Assembly: GCA_034770075.1 (NCBI GenBank)
Contig: CM068380.1
Coordinates: 36,784,695 to 36,848,694 of the forward strand
From: Aralia elata
Lineage: Eukaryota > Streptophyta > Magnoliopsida > Apiales > Araliaceae
DNA length: 64,000 bases
Reading direction: 5' to 3'
Below, in pieces: positions 22,307-35,793 of the stretch. Under the pieces are notes generated by a model. That model did not search any database. It was not told the DNA's origin and saw only the letters and a list, made by a program, of their open reading frames with translations. Position 1 is the first letter of the stretch. Each line of letters starts with the position of its first letter. The position numbers and the translations under genes are program-made.

Positions 22307-25300
22307 AAGGGTCCAATGAACCTTGGACTCAGTTTTCCCTTCTTACCAAAACGAATTTTCCCCTTCCAGGGAGATACTTTCAAGAAAACGTAACTACTAG
22401 ACTCAAACTCTCGATTCTTACGATGTTGATCGGCATATTTCTTCTGCCTATCCTGAGCTGTTATCAATTTTGCCCTGATTACTTTGACGATTTCTGCGGT
22501 CTGTTGTACTAGTTCTAGTCCTAGCAATTGTCGTTCGCCAACTTCATCCCAACATAATGGAGTTCTGCACTTTCTGTCGTACAATGCTTCGTAAGGCGGC
22601 ATGCCAATACTTGCGTGGTAACTGTTATTGTAAGAAAATTCCACCAACGGTAGATGATCATCCCAATTTCCTTTGAAATCCATGATGCAAGCTCTCAACA
22701 TATCCTCCAATGTTTGAATTGTTCTTTCACTCTGTCCGTCGGTCTGTGGATGATATGCCGTACTCATACGTAACTGCGTCCCCATGCATTCTTGAAGTCG
22801 TTTCTAGAAATTTGATGTGAAGCGCAGATCCCTATCTGAGACAATAGATATTGGAACACCGTGTCTCGAAACAATCTCTATAACTTCGCTAACTGATCTA
22901 AGTTGATCTAATCTTGATGGGTAAAAAGTGTGTTGATTTCGTCAGTCGATCTATGATAACACATACTATGTCGAAACCTTTCTGAGTCATCGGAAGATCT
23001 ACTACGAAATCCATGGTGATGTGCTCCCATTTCCATTCTGGGATTTCTAACGGTTGTAATAGCCTACTTGGCCTCTGATGTTCTGCTTTAACTTTCTGAC
23101 ATGTCAAACACTTGGCTACACAATCGGCAACGCCTCTCTTCATATTCGACCACCAAAAATGCTGTCGGAGATCTTGGTATATCTTCGTACTACGCTGATG
23201 AATCGAATATCTTGAATTATGAGCCTCGCTCAAAATTTCCTCCTTAACCTCTTGTACTGGCGGAACCCAAATTCTTCCCTTGAATCTCAATACGCCTTCG
23301 TTATCTACTTTGAATTTCACTTCATCACCTCTAGATATTCTTTTCCTGATTCTCTCACATTCATCATCCTGAATTTGTGCTTCCTTAACCTTATCCACCA
23401 AAGTTGAACCGATTCTCAATTGAAATAATTTTTCGTCACACTCCTGCGGAAATTTTACCTCCAACTCTAGTTTCACCATTACTGTAATTAGCTCCTTTTG
23501 AGCGGTAATCATAGACAATTTCTCCCGATCCTTTCTACTTAAGGCATCGGCCACAACGTTCGCTTTACCTAGATGGTCTAAAATTTTGTAGTCGTAATCT
23601 TTTATCAATTCTAACCATCTTCTCTGTCGCATGTTCAGATCCTTCTGTGTAAAAATATATTTCAGACTCTTGTAGTCTGTATATCTTTCACACTTCTCCC
23701 TGTAAAGATAGTGCCTCCATATCTTCAAAGCAAACACCGCCGCACCCAATTTCAAATCTTGGGTAGGATACCCCTTCTCATAGTCTTTTAATTGTCGTGA
23801 CGCATACGCAATGATCTTACCGTTCTGCATAGGCACACAGCCTAGTCCTTTATGCAACGCATCACTGTATACCATAAAATTTCCTGTTGTATCCGGTAGA
23901 GACAACACAGGCGCTGTACTCAACCGCTTCTTTAATTCTTGAAAACTTTCCTCACACTTCTCCGTCCAAACGAACTTCACCGTCTTCCTAGTCAAATTCG
24001 TTAACGGAGTCGCGATTTTGGAAAAATCCTGAATGAATCTTCTGTAGTAACTTGCCAATCTGAGGAAACTCCTTACTTCCGATGGTGTTTTCGGTTGATC
24101 CCAGTTAAGCACTGCTTCAACCTTTGACGGATCCACCGATATCCTATCCTTGTCGATCACATGTCCAAGAAATTGCACTCGCTCTATCCATAATTCACAT
24201 TTTGAAAATTTAGCGGACAACTTCTCTCTTCTTAATGCTTCTAATGTCGTTTTTAAATGCTCTGTATGCTCCTCTTTGGTTTTGGAGTAAATTAGTATAT
24301 CGTCAATGAATACTACTACAAATTTGTCCCAAAATGGCTAGAACACCCTGTTTATTAAGTCCATGAATGCTGCAGGAGCATTCGTTAGACCAAATGACAT
24401 CACCAGAAACTTGTAGTGACCATAACGAGTACTGAACGTTGTCTTTGGTACATCTTCCTTTCTCACCTTCAACTGGTGATACCCACTCCTCAAATCTATT
24501 TTTGAGAAATATCTAGCTCCTTTCAATTGATCAAACAAGTCGTCGATCCTTGGCAACGAGTATTTATTCTTAATCGTGACCTTGTTCAACTCTCTGTAAT
24601 CAATGCAAAGTCGCATCGATCCATCCTTCTTTTTAACAAATAACACTGGCGCTCCCCACAGCGATACGCTCGGCTGAATATACTTCTTATCTAAAAGTTC
24701 TTGTAGCTGCATCATTAATTCTTTCATCTCTACTGGGGCCATACGGTACGGAGCCTTCGATATCGGGGCAGTTCCTGGCGCCAAATCGATTACAAACTTA
24801 ACTTCCTTATCTGGCGGAAGTCCTGGTAAATTATCTAGAAAGACGTCTACAAAGTCCCTTACGACATGTATCTCTTCTAATTTCGGACTCTCTTTTCAAG
24901 TATCAACTATGTAGGTTAAGTATCCCACACAGCCTTATCTCAACAACTTCCTGGTCTGCATCATCGTCTGATAACTCGCTTGCCTAGGCGACTTGCTGCC
25001 GTAAAATACTACCTTTGACGGAGTCATAAGGTTAATACGTTTCTTTTGGCAATCAATTATCGCTCCATAATTGAATAGCCAATCCATACCCAAAATAACG
25101 TCAAATTCCCAAAGTTTTATTGGGATCAGATCTACTGTCATCACGTTTCCCTTAATGTCCACCCTACAGTTCTTGTGTACGTACCTAACAGGAATTACTT
25201 CCCTATTTGCAATTTCTATGTTCAAAGGGTAATCTAATTCCTCCTTAGGCAATTCTAAGTTCTTAGCAAAGTCATCAGATATAAATGAACAAGTAGCACC

Positions 25301-26490
25301 CGAATCAAACAATACATAAGTATCTATATTATTGATCGGAATGATACCTGACACCACATCGCGAGACTATACGGCATCTTGCACGGTCATGTTGAAAGTC
25401 CTAACGGTAGGTCGATTTGTTGGCGCTGATCCGGTTATAGTTAACGTGCTACACCACTATTTCCCTTATTCCCTCCTATTCCTGCTCCTTTTGCTGCCTT
25501 CTTAGGACAATCCCTAGCAAGATGATACTTTTATCCACAAGTGAAATAAGCGCCTTTCTTTGGATTCGGACAATTCGGTGCTACGTGGCCCTCCTGACCG
25601 CAATTGTAGCACACCCTCTTCCCCTTCAGGCAAATTCCCGCATATAACACATGCCTCCACTTTCTTCTTCTGACCTCCTTATTAATTTCCAGCAGATCCA
25701 TTGTTATTCCACTTCCTCTTCTGATTATGACCACCACTGTTACTACCACTCGCTTTGTTATTCTCATTTTCACCCTTCTTCTTCTGCTCTTGGTTATATT
25801 TAGTCAGAGCATCACTCCCACCTTCTGCGATAATCGCCTTTTCCAAAACTCCGGCAAAGTGTTCAATTGAAACATTGACACCTTGCTGTACAACCACGGC
25901 TTCAATCCCTGTTCGAATCTCCTCGCCTTCCTTTCATCGGTGTTCACTTGGTAAGTTGCGAACCTAGCCAACTCGTTAAATTTCGCAGCGTATTCCGGTA
26001 CAGTCATGGTACCCTGCTTCAGCTCCAGGAATTGAATCTCCATTTGATTTCGCGAGCTAGTCGAAAAATACACCTCAAAGAACATCTGCTTAAACCTCTC
26101 CCACGCGATTACACCCTGACCTCCTCGTATCTTATTCGCTTGCTACCAATATCTGGCCTCTGACTTAAGCATGAACGTTGCAAAGGCAGTCTTATGGTCA
26201 TCACTAACCCTAGCAACGTCAAATACTTTCTCCATTTCCATCACCCAGGTTTGGGCTTCGATCGGGTTCAGGGAACCCCTAAATTCTGGCAGTCCAACTG
26301 CTTTGAAATCTTTAAATGACGTCACTGGTGGAGCTTGCGGCTGATTCACAAGTGCTCCAGACAAAAGGTTCACCAACTGCTGAACAGGATTAGCATTGGT
26401 GTCGTTGTTGTTATTGGTAGAGCTCTCATGAGCTTGTTGACGTGGTTGGCGTTCTGTTAAAGAATATGCGCTTATTAGATCATCACTCAA
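22307..26490 (-). pseudogene. gag-pol: Element C gag-pol remnant (many stops and frameshifts, 3' end cut by LTR2)
   Basis: Recognisable blocks from high to low coordinate: gag 26490-25800 (FATFMLKSEARYW then TAG at 26143), zinc knuckle CYNCGQEGHVAPNC near 25600, protease YVLFDSGATCSFIS near 25310, RT 24784-24221 with FIDDILIYSK and a TAG at 24338, RNase H and integrase N-part 24220-22898, integrase core 22785-22307 with HPQTDGQSERTIQTLEDML. The MPPRR-type start of gag is missing: the sequence runs from QPRQQ into unrelated frame near 26455, a small deletion removing the start codon. Stops of the CAA-to-TAA and CGA-to-TGA kind sit between protease and RT. The frame ends at RFIGPF, where LTR2 begins. 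Not functional. Confidence 0.88.
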
Positions 26491-26746
26491 TTTCTTAAGT
26501 ATTCAACATTTAACTCAAACAATTCAGGTTAAACATTTAACACATAGCACCTTCAAATAAAAATTGATATTTCATTCATTCAAAAGTCTTAAACATGGAA
26601 AGATAGCATCACTACTTTTTACATCAACTATCCCAAGATCAAACAATCTTTAGGATTAAATAGTCATATTCCATTGTGTATAATCACGCTGGAATTTACA
26701 TCATTAATTACCATAAATATTTACAGACAATTCAAAACTTCTCCTA
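26491..26746 (-). other. Spacer between gag and extra ORF of C
   Basis: AT-rich spacer homologous to that of B; no gene. Confidence 0.55.
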
Positions 26747-27511
26747 TCACGGCCTACTAAGGCGTCGAACCGCCTTCCTACGTTCGTCCTCCATGATACA
26801 GAGCATTGTCCTGCGATCCAACATGTACCATGGTAAGTCCTCGAACTGAACTGGATAGTGGAAAACTCGATCCTGGGCCCTATCAATCGCATTCTAAAAA
26901 GTATAGTCTGTTTCCTCAATCTTAGCCTTCTTTTCCCGTTCGCCTTCTTCGGAAATCTCTGCACGTCGAGCGGTATTCATCTAAGCATCCTCTGCTCTAG
27001 CACGTTCCACTGACTCCTCACTTAGATCATTCTTCAATTTCTCGATTTCAAGTTTCATTTTCTCATTCTCAGCTAATAGATCTTCCTTTTGACTTTCTGC
27101 CTGAACTAGCTTCCACTCCACGTCTCCAAGACGTATATCATGATCCTCGATCTTCTCATTCTTCTTGTCTATAAGAGTCTGACGTCTATTTGCCAGTCCC
27201 TCCAATTCTCTAGCCCTATCCTGCAACTCTATGGTACGATCATACAATGTATCGTACATCTCAACATCCACAGAGGTAAGGGGTACCTTCTTGGGATCCT
27301 CATCATCCTCCTCAGCCTCTGTCTCAACATCCTCAGAGTCCTCCTCTAAATCAAGCTCGGGCTCATACTCCTGACCCATAACAGTGATCAATGGAGATGG
27401 CTCTCTCTGTATCAACTGCTCCCGGATAACATGGATATCACGGGGCTCCTCCTCTCTAGCCACTCGGGGCTTAACATCCCTAGGCTGACTGAATCCTCCA
27501 ACATCCAACAT
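26747..27511 (-). pseudogene. Coiled-coil extra ORF of element C (two stops)
   Basis: Starts MLDVGGFSQPRDVKPR at 27511; keeps REEEPRDIHVIREQLIQREP, the acidic stretch, the coiled coil with RLGDVEWKLVQAE, and the C-terminal NAIDRAQDRVFHYPVQFED and RRTMLCIMEDER blocks, ending near 26747. TAG at 26981-26983 and another near 26894 break it. The reading frame is otherwise continuous over 254 codons. Retention of the same blocks in A, B, C and H indicates selection while the family was active. Confidence 0.7.
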
Positions 27512-27727
27512 CCTAACAACAAAGTTTAAGTTTTAATTAATACTCGGTACTAGTCCCAACACATAGGTTGTTAACACATAAGCACATAGCACATAAAGTC
27601 TTTTATTATCTTTAATGAATTCCGTAATTCATTCCTTAGAACTCGATAAGAGTTTATCACCACTATATTTTCGGACTCTTAAAAGGCTACTATCCTAAGG
27701 GTTCCCACCTAAGGTTCATAACCTACA

Positions 27728-27739
27728 GCTCTGATGCCA
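27728..27739 (-). promoter_or_regulatory. PBS of element C
   Basis: Minus strand TGGCATCAGAGC, one mismatch to the initiator-Met site, next to the LTR. Confidence 0.75.
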
Positions 27740-27997
27740 ACCTCTGACACCCCCAAATCTGGGTACTTTGTTTCCACAAGATTTGGAGTTCACTATCCAA
27801 ATACATCACATCACATCTAACTACCTATTCAAATATGCATGAAAACTCTTAATTAAAAATAGAAATCTCCCATTAAAGGGTTACAACATCGTTAATAAAT
27901 AAATCTCAGGTCATCTAACCTTAAATAAACATCAATGCGGAAATATAACTTAAGTCTATTACATAAACATCATTTAAACAGATATAACAAGTCTTCA

Positions 27998-28059
27998 TCA
28001 CTTGTTTGTTTTGCCCTTGCCCTTACTAATGGATGGCTCGTCAACTCTTTCAACTTTAG
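27998..28059 (-). other. Candidate terminal coding exon in the C/D LTR
   Basis: Phase-1 reading KVERVDEPSISKGKGKTNK then TGA, exactly 62 nt as in the other LTRs. Confidence 0.4.
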
Positions 28060-29092
28060 CTGCAATGTTATTATGTAAGGGTGAGCAACAATTACCCAGC
28101 AAGTAACACAACAAAATAAGAATAACATGCGAATAAACTTTGGATATCGAATAATCAAATACTCGGCTTTTGAATCAAGATTAGAATATAAGAATCAAAA
28201 GAACGTCTGAGGGTCACAAGACTAAGAACTATGTCCAGGTTATCAAGTATTTCTACTTTAAACTTTTAACAGTCGTAAGACTATGTGGACCTTACTTCTC
28301 GTACTTAGGGGGATTAGCCTTTGTACCATGTATATGCACAACATCTAAAATAATCCCCTATATAAGGGTTGTTTATCTCAGTTTGATATCAGAGTCCGCA
28401 CCAAAGTTAGTTTGGTTTGGATTTACTTCAATAATGTTTCTAGAATTTAGAACACTCATCAACTATGGACTAGTCGAATCAATAAGGATTCGCTAGTCAA
28501 TTAAGGTTCAATAATCTAATGTGAAAGTTATTTGAGAACAAAAGACTGAAACTCAAAGCAATATAATTGAATAAATTATGTATAACTGAAGCATTATAAT
28601 GAGGAAATTAAAACATCTCATTTGAATCCATGAAATTGAATAAAACGGAATTAAGAGTTTGCTCTGTTAAGTAATAGTATTATGAAGCTTGTATGGTAAA
28701 AGAAATGTAGTTCAGAAACTTGCGTAATTGAAATCAAGATAGTAAGTAAGGATAAGATACTTGCTTTCAACGAAATAAAAAGATTAGGAGTAGTAAACTT
28801 GCCTCGTGCGTAGATTACAAATTAAAATTCACGTTCTTTAATCAAACTATACATTCGATTTATAAAGCAGTAACAATAATTAGTTACAGTATTATAAACA
28901 ATTCACGATTCATTCTCATCCAATTTCATTTTATATCTGATAATCAATGGGTGTATGCTTACCACCCATCACAGTATCTTAATGTTCATTTCATACATTA
29001 GTCTAAGCTTTAGATATGTCTACGATAACATAACATGATCACAAAGAAAGAAGAAAATTTTTACTCTCTTCTTTTTACTCTTTTTTTTTATT

Positions 29093-29268
29093 CCACCACC
29101 GGGGCGGTGGTATCCTTTACAAATCGCCGCCAGGATGACTCTACCGCCGGGGCGGGAATTCTAGTTTAATTTTGTCGCCGGGGCAGGGTCATCGCCGGGG
29201 TGACAAAGTCAGTTCATTTGCACCGCCGGGGCGGTAATCATAGAGCAATTCCACCGCTGGGGCGGTGG
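29093..29268. repeat. GC-rich hairpin cluster in the C/D LTR
   Basis: About six to seven variants of a GCCGGGGC-centred inverted repeat; several have arms ACCGCC/GGCGGT rather than CTCGCC/GGCGAG. Confidence 0.8.
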
Positions 29269-30513
29269 ACTCGAATGTCAGTTCCAGCAGTTCGCGAAGA
29301 ACGCAAAAAAATGCCAAATTTGGCCAAAGTTTTTCACAATTCACCGATTAAATTACTACCTATAGTTTCTAGACTTTACAGAAACGTTTACTAACAATTA
29401 TAGCATGGTTTTATCAACTTAAAACACATAATTACACAATTTTAAAACTTTTAACTTCACTGTTTTTGGTATTTCGCAAAGTTTCGAAACAATTCATGAA
29501 TTTCAATGTTAAAGATTGGTTATAACTCTGAATCTGTCCGTTTGAACTTTGTATTGTATACTAAATCATGTATAATCATACCCAACTATCAATCTTAAGT
29601 TAAATAAATAATTTAAAGCATACAATTTGTACATAAGCGTCCTATACAAGTTTTTCATACTCTGTAACATATGAAAATTCAATAAAGGCATAATTACATG
29701 GTTTTGATTGTTTTAAAACATGCATAGATGATAGAAAACATATATTAACAAACACAAAATCATATAGTCAATAATCATGAAAAATTTATGTTACAGAGAA
29801 CTCAATATTTTGGTTTTCATGGAGAAAAATTTTAAAAACATAAATTGAAGCTTGGGATTAGGAAATTACCTTTGATTGTTTGTTTAGATTGCTAGTAAGC
29901 TTCTTGGATTCACCAAACTCCTTCTTAATCAAAATTTTCTCTCAAGTTTTCTCTTTGGCTCTTTTAAAAAAAACTGATATTGGAATGCGTATGAATCAAC
30001 TGATCCATACATGGACGTCAGTTAATCCCATAATGGTTAACTGACTCCAACCTCCTATAAGGCCTTGTTTGTTTGGTACTTTTATCTTCCCTTCTAGTTT
30101 ATTTTAATAAATTACTTATTATATAGTTCATGTCACATATTTAATCAATTAAAAATAATCTCATTTAAATCAATAAAATAAAATAAAATAATTCTGAATT
30201 AAATCACAGTCACACAAATAAAATTCTCCTTTATTAATAATGACAAATTATTAAATCTATAATTAATTATTAAATTAATTAAAAATAACATTTTACTTAT
30301 TTAAATAATGCATTTAATCAAATAAACTCAATTAAACACATACTTTAAATATAAAAATTCTCCACATCAATTTAACCAATGTAACACATATAGTTAAATT
30401 AATCTACCACAAATTCATCAATTAATTATTTAATTCAATAATCAAATCATCGAAAAATATTTATTTAATTCAATAAATATTTGAAATAAATTACAAAAAT
30501 TTCGTTCGTCACA

Positions 30514-31064
30514 TCTTTCCCCCATTAAAAGGATTCTGTCCCCAGAATCACGACTCAATTAATTCGTCTCGTTACATTCTCCCTTTCTTCCAAAGATTCT
30601 GTCCCCAGAATCGCTACACATAAACTAAGCAACTAGTTGTAGATAATTTCTCATCATCTGATCTTTGAGTTCCCACGTAGCTTCTTTAGCGTTGTGGTTC
30701 CTCTAGATCACCTTAATAGAACGTATAATTTTATTTCTTAGCACTTGCTCTTTCCTGTCAACTATCTAAACAGGCTTTTCTTCGTAAGATAAATCTTTCT
30801 TAACTTGCAGGGGTTCATATTCTATCACATGTTTGTAGTCTGGTTTGTATGGTCGTAACACCGAGACATGAAAGACATTGTGGATGTGTTCTAACGCTGG
30901 AGGTAGAGCTACCTCATACAGGACCTCACCAACTCTTCTTAACACCTCAAAGGGTCCAATGAACCTTGGACTCAGTTTTCTCTTCTTACCAAAACGAATT
31001 TTCCCCTTCTAGGGAGATACTTTCAAGAAAACGTAACTACCAGACTCAAAAAGGTCTCTTGATT
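30514..31064 (-). pseudogene. pol: Element D: doubled PPT and 3' end of pol (integrase C-terminus and chromodomain)
   Basis: Starts with two GATTCTGGGGACAGAATC hairpin/PPT copies, then on the minus strand a decayed pol end: KLSPRFIGPFEVLRRVGEV, LPPALEHIHNVFHVSVLRP and a chromodomain-like DRKEQVLRNK segment with stops (for example PV*IVDRK). It breaks at 31065 where element F lies, and continues at 57254. Confidence 0.8.
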
Positions 31065-31069
31065 CTTAC

Positions 31070-32289
31070 TGATGTGATAAAAATGTGTAACTGCAAGTGG
31101 ACAGTGTCAAATTGAAGAACTGGCAAGTACAGATCGAACCCACAAAGACTAGATTAATTTTAATGTATCCTTAATATCTATTTTAGGCGAATTAGAAATA
31201 AAGATTGAGAATCAATTAACTATAATTAAACTAGCTAATAATAAGGAAATAATCTAGGAATCCGAATCCATTAAATAATAAACATAACAAGTAATTCAAT
31301 CTCTTCTATTTTTATAACTTAATTATGATTTTGATCTCCCTTCCCTTTAATTTTGTAATTTTATAATTAACGTGGGCAAGCATAGACTATGAAAATTTAA
31401 GGATTAACTATAACCCATCAAAACTTCTCTTGAGCAAGCATGGATTATGAAAAACTCATATCTTAACAATAATCTATCAAAACCTCTTCATTAATTTAAA
31501 ATCACATAAGAACTATAAAACGAAGGTATTTCAATAATGAAACATGAAGGTGAAATCAATTAAACATAAAAGCATAAATAATAGAAGAGGTCAAAAATAT
31601 TATCATGAATAATTATTTAATTTCATCTTCATCCTAGATTAAAGAAATTAACTAGACATGAAAATAAATAAGCTAACTAAAATAAAGAAGAAGTAGAAAA
31701 TTAATAATAAAATAAGAAAACTCCCTTTAATTAACGATCCTCCAACAAGCGTACAATGAAGAAATAATTTAATTTACTCCTACTCCTAACCTAAACTAAT
31801 ACATCCAACTTAAGCTAATACATCCCTTCTCTCTAAAACAAGAGACCTATTTATAGGAAAAATAAATTTGTGCCCTAATTTACATTCATTGAACTTGGCC
31901 TCTTTTGTTCCCTTTTTTTCTCTTATTTCCTTCTTTATTTCAATCTCTACATGGTAATCTTCCAAGAGTCCCTTTCCATGTAAGTTTCAACTTCCCAGTG
32001 GCAATCAACTTCTCAAAGATATCTTCTAGATTGACTTTCCTTTCTCTCACTAGATTTGACTTACACACCAAGATTGTTCCACCTCCTTCCTTCTCCTTGT
32101 AGGATTCTTCTTAGATATTTCCTTACATGAATAAGAGTATTAAATATCGCTTGATCACCAAGATTTTGACTTTATTGCAACAAAATATTAAATCCTATAA
32201 AATAAAATAAAACATATTAAATAAATAAACTAATATAATTAAAAGGACAAAATTAAGGATAATAAAATGTATGAATTATGTGTCTATCA
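31070..32289 (-). repeat. 3' LTR of element F
   Basis: 1220 bp, + strand TGATGTGATAAAAATG...TGTGTCTATCA; TATA box CCTATAAATAGG (minus) at 31857-31846. Flanked on the right by a PPT-like tract (minus AGGTATGGGAGTATT). Confidence 0.85.
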
Positions 32290-33540
32290 AATACTCCCAT
32301 ACCTAGCTTTTGCTCGTCCTCGAGTAAAATAAAAAAAAATAAAATAAAAACAAAAACTATACTACCTATTTTCGTAGGAAACACGATTGCACTTAGCATG
32401 TGCAATAAGCCTTTAAACCCCAAAGTTGCCCCAAGTGGACAAGTTGTGTCTCGTGACAGTTTGTAGTGAATATACCCATAAAATTCAAAATTCAAAATAA
32501 AATATTTTTGGGTTTAACCAATTATAAAATCGAAAGAAAACTTCTAAGTATACATGGGCATTATACATAAGCAAGATTAAATTCAAAATCACACTTTCAC
32601 CTTATCAAAAATACTCTATTTTCATTCTAGACACCATCCTTCATAAAATTTATTCCATGTGATGCATGCATTGTGTATGTGATGTAACTCTTAGTAGGGA
32701 TTTTTACCATGAAAATCAAGCAAATTCATTTTTTATTTATTTTTTCATTTTCCCATTCTTTTTTTTCCTTTCTTTTTTTGAATTTGTTTTTCCTTGACTT
32801 GTGCAATGTCTCATTTTCTTAGGCTTTTCAGAGTTACCCATGTAGCGAGCGTTGGACCAATGACTCCCAAACCAGTTGGCTTTAGGGCACTAGGTGTAAA
32901 GACACCCCTAAGGGCTTACTAACTCGAGTAACAAAGGCCACAAAACTAGACTAGTCAAGCTGCTTATATCCATCACACTTTTCAGCGTGAATATCGATGC
33001 TTCCTGAGGCATTGATACCTAGTTATTTCGTTCAATGGACATTGAAGCAGTTATTTATTTCTTTTTTCAACTTTTTTTTCCAACTTTTCTGTTTCTTTTT
33101 TTCTTCAAATTTTTTTCTTTTTTTTTCTTGAAATTGCTCAAATCATAGTTTATACCCCACAACTAAGAGTTAGTGTGAATGTGAAGTGCAAAAATGCATA
33201 GGAACTTTATTTTACTCAAGAGTTCTAAATCTTTCAATCTTACTTATGAGTTTTGATCCACATATACTTTATTAGAATTAATCCAACTCATAAAAAGTCT
33301 AAATTTTTTTTAAAACAAAAAAAAATTCTTAATTTTTTTCTAAAATGAGAAAAAAAATATCTAATACTATACTATAAATTTTTTAATTTTTCCTAAATTC
33401 CTAATTTTTTCTAAATTCCTAAAAAAATAAAAAAAAATCTAATACTATAATACAAACAAACTCCCCCATACCTAAATCATGCATTGTCCTCAATGTATGC
33501 AAATGAAAAATAGAGAACAAAGATGTAAAAGAATTGTACC
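32290..33540 (-). other. Non-coding 3' part of element F
   Basis: Homopolymer-rich A/T tracts (32710-32780, 33060-33130, 33300-33440) and a moderately conserved-looking segment (32820-33050). No gene visible. Confidence 0.6.
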
Positions 33541-34226
33541 TTATATGTGGGGGTATTGTGCTGCAAGAAAATGTGGCGAGAAAGAAAACAAATGTACATA
33601 CCTACGAATTTCATAAATCCTAAAACACATGTAATGATAAAAGAGTGATACAAAGGAGTATGTGAGTGTGGTCTCCTCATGATTTTCCGGAGGTCTAGGA
33701 AATTGAAAATAACCATAATTTTCATCACAGTAATGCTTAAAGTCAACCTCAGGAAAACATTCACTAATATTCTCAAAGTGTGGACGAATTGGCTCAAATA
33801 TATGTTCTAATTTGGGCGACTTATGTGTAGTGGATCTCAACATCTCATTGACCTTATCTAAATATTCAGATTCATTCCACTTTTGGTCAAGGTGATTTAA
33901 GAAAAAGTCAATTGGATCATCTTTAATCATGAGTCTATTTTCAATTATTTCTTGGGTCATGGACAACTCTTGGATCATGTTTACTTTTATGGGTTGATCT
34001 ACAAAATCACTCAGTTGTTTTCTAAGAATAAGTCTTGCAGGATATGGAACTTTAGGCTTATAGACTATTTCAACCGACTCATTAAATGTGACATGACCAA
34101 TTTTAGGCATAGACTCATAATTTTTAGACTCCTCAAATTCACTTGATTCAAAGTGTGTAGAATTAAATCCAAATTTTTTATTTTCCTCATCATTTTCACA
34201 GTCATCATGATTTTTAAAATTAACCT
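33541..34226 (-). pseudogene. Element F gag-like ORF, C-terminal part
   Basis: Open frame ending at 33541. It begins with an acidic segment (NFKNHDDCENDEENKKFG) and contains VYKPKVPYPARLILRKQLSD, resembling the P-x-P-x-P-x-R-L linker after gag in Athila-like polyproteins, then a charged region with no recognised domain. It stops where Athila elements would continue into protease and pol. Across the G insertion its frame is in register with the other half at 54781-55121. The product is not one I recognise; transcription or translation is unproven. Confidence 0.55.
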
Positions 34227-34349
34227 TGAAAGTAGTATTCACACAGGCCAATCATATTTGATATAATGTAGCATATACTTTGTAATCTTATTCGTTGGTT
34301 AAAGGCATTTTACTTTATCTACATGGTACTGTTATATTAAATGTGATAA
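34227..34349 (+). repeat. 5' LTR of copia G, first piece
   Basis: Begins TGAAAGTAGTATTCACACAGG, matching the 3' LTR from 52967, and is cut after GTGATAA by element H. Confidence 0.85.
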
Positions 34350-34635
34350 TGTGACGCCCCCAAATCCGGGTTACCTCAAACCACACAGATTTGGTGCTCA
34401 CTATGCATACATAATCACTAACTACCCTTAAACAAAAGATTTTAAGTAAAGTGAACTGAATAATAAACAAAAGAAATATCTCCCATAAAAGGGTTACATA
34501 GCTTTCCAAAATAAGTCCCAGGTTTTCTAACCTTTAATACATCATTTAAACGCGGAAACATAAATAACTAACAAGTCTCAATTACACAGTCATATAAAAA
34601 AAAATAACAAGTCTTCACATAATAGCAAAGCATCG

Positions 34636-34697
34636 TCACTTGCTCATTTTTCCTTTTCCTTTGCTAGTAGATGGCTCATTTGTTATCTCAGCTTTAG
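34636..34697 (-). other. Candidate terminal coding exon in the H 3' LTR
   Basis: Phase-1 reading KAEITNEPSTSKGKGKMSK then TGA; 62 nt. Acceptor is TTTGTAG here and TTTGCAG in the 5' LTR copy. Confidence 0.4.
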
Positions 34698-35793
34698 CTA
34701 CAAAGGTTTAGTATGCAAGGGTGAGCAAAACGAGTGCCCACCAAAACAACAATGAACACTTTTCAAATAATCTAATTTGTATGGAATAACTTTTCTGCTG
34801 AATGTTAATTAGAAATGGAAACGTCTGAAAGCTCAATAGAATATAAATAGAACTTTAAGATATACTAGGAGTGATATACTGAGGGTCACAAGACCTCGAA
34901 CCATGTCCTAGGTTAACAGACAAGTTTGCTATAACCTTTAACAGTTTAATAAACTATAACTGGACTATTCGTCTCGTACTCAGGGTGATCAGCCCGTTGT
35001 ACAATGTATTGTGCACAACCATTCAACGCTTTTGCGTAAGTATTCCCCTATACTAGGGTTGTTCTTCTCAGTTTTGCCATCCAAGAATTTAGTTCAGCAA
35101 AAATAGAATTTTAACAATTTAGATTATGATCAAGGATCATCAACAATGATATACAATGATATGGATTTTGTATGTCCAAGACATTAGAATAACGATTTTA
35201 ATTAACTTAAGCTTTGAACATCAAGAATCCACAAATCAGAAGTTTATAACATGCAATGATAGCTTGCTAGATGAGAAAGTAGGGTTTAGAAGCTTATATA
35301 AACTGGAATCGAGATAAGATAGGAACACTTGCGTCAAGTAAATTTAAGATTGAAAACATATTTAATGTGAAAGAGTTGAGAATAGGAAACTTGCCTCGTG
35401 CGTAGTTTTTCCTAATTACAAACCACGTACAATAAATAACCTACATATACCATTTGTATAGCAATAAAATGATTAGTTATAACATTCGTATTCATTAACA
35501 CTTCAAGAATCTCTCTCAATCAATCTCATCTCAATTCCCTATTGACTTCTGATTATTAACTCTATCTCGTAAGCTACAAGCTTAGATATAAACATGTTAA
35601 TCTTTAAGAGCTTCTAGAACTTGTCTTTAAATTAAGATATAACAACTTTGTATTTCATAGATACCAAACATAAGCTTAACATCTACCTTATTATCTTGGT
35701 ATTTGTTCTATACATTGGTTTAAGTTTTAACCCTGCACAAGATAGTATATCATAAAAGAGAAAATAAAATAATAAAAATCCCATGTTCTGCAA

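Larger units (their letters stand above)
22307..27742 (-). mobile_element. Element C: decayed Tekay-like chromovirus internal region
   Basis: Truncated at its 3' (left) end by LTR2 inside the integrase. It runs through integrase, RNase H, RT, protease and gag, the extra ORF and the PBS, to the shared LTR at 27743. It is older than B and H judging by the number of stops and indels. Confidence 0.82.
27743..30513 (-). repeat. LTR shared by elements C (5') and D (3')
   Basis: About 2770 bp; + strand TCTGACACCCCC...TTCGTCACA. PBS of C lies on its left, PPT and pol end of D on its right, as for LTR1. Contains the 62-nt exon 28059-27998 behind ATTGCAG, the conserved block 28203-28385, a hairpin cluster 29093-29268 whose arms are CCACCGCC/GGCGGTGG, and a donor-like CAAAG|GTAATT at 29869. 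Confidence 0.78.
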
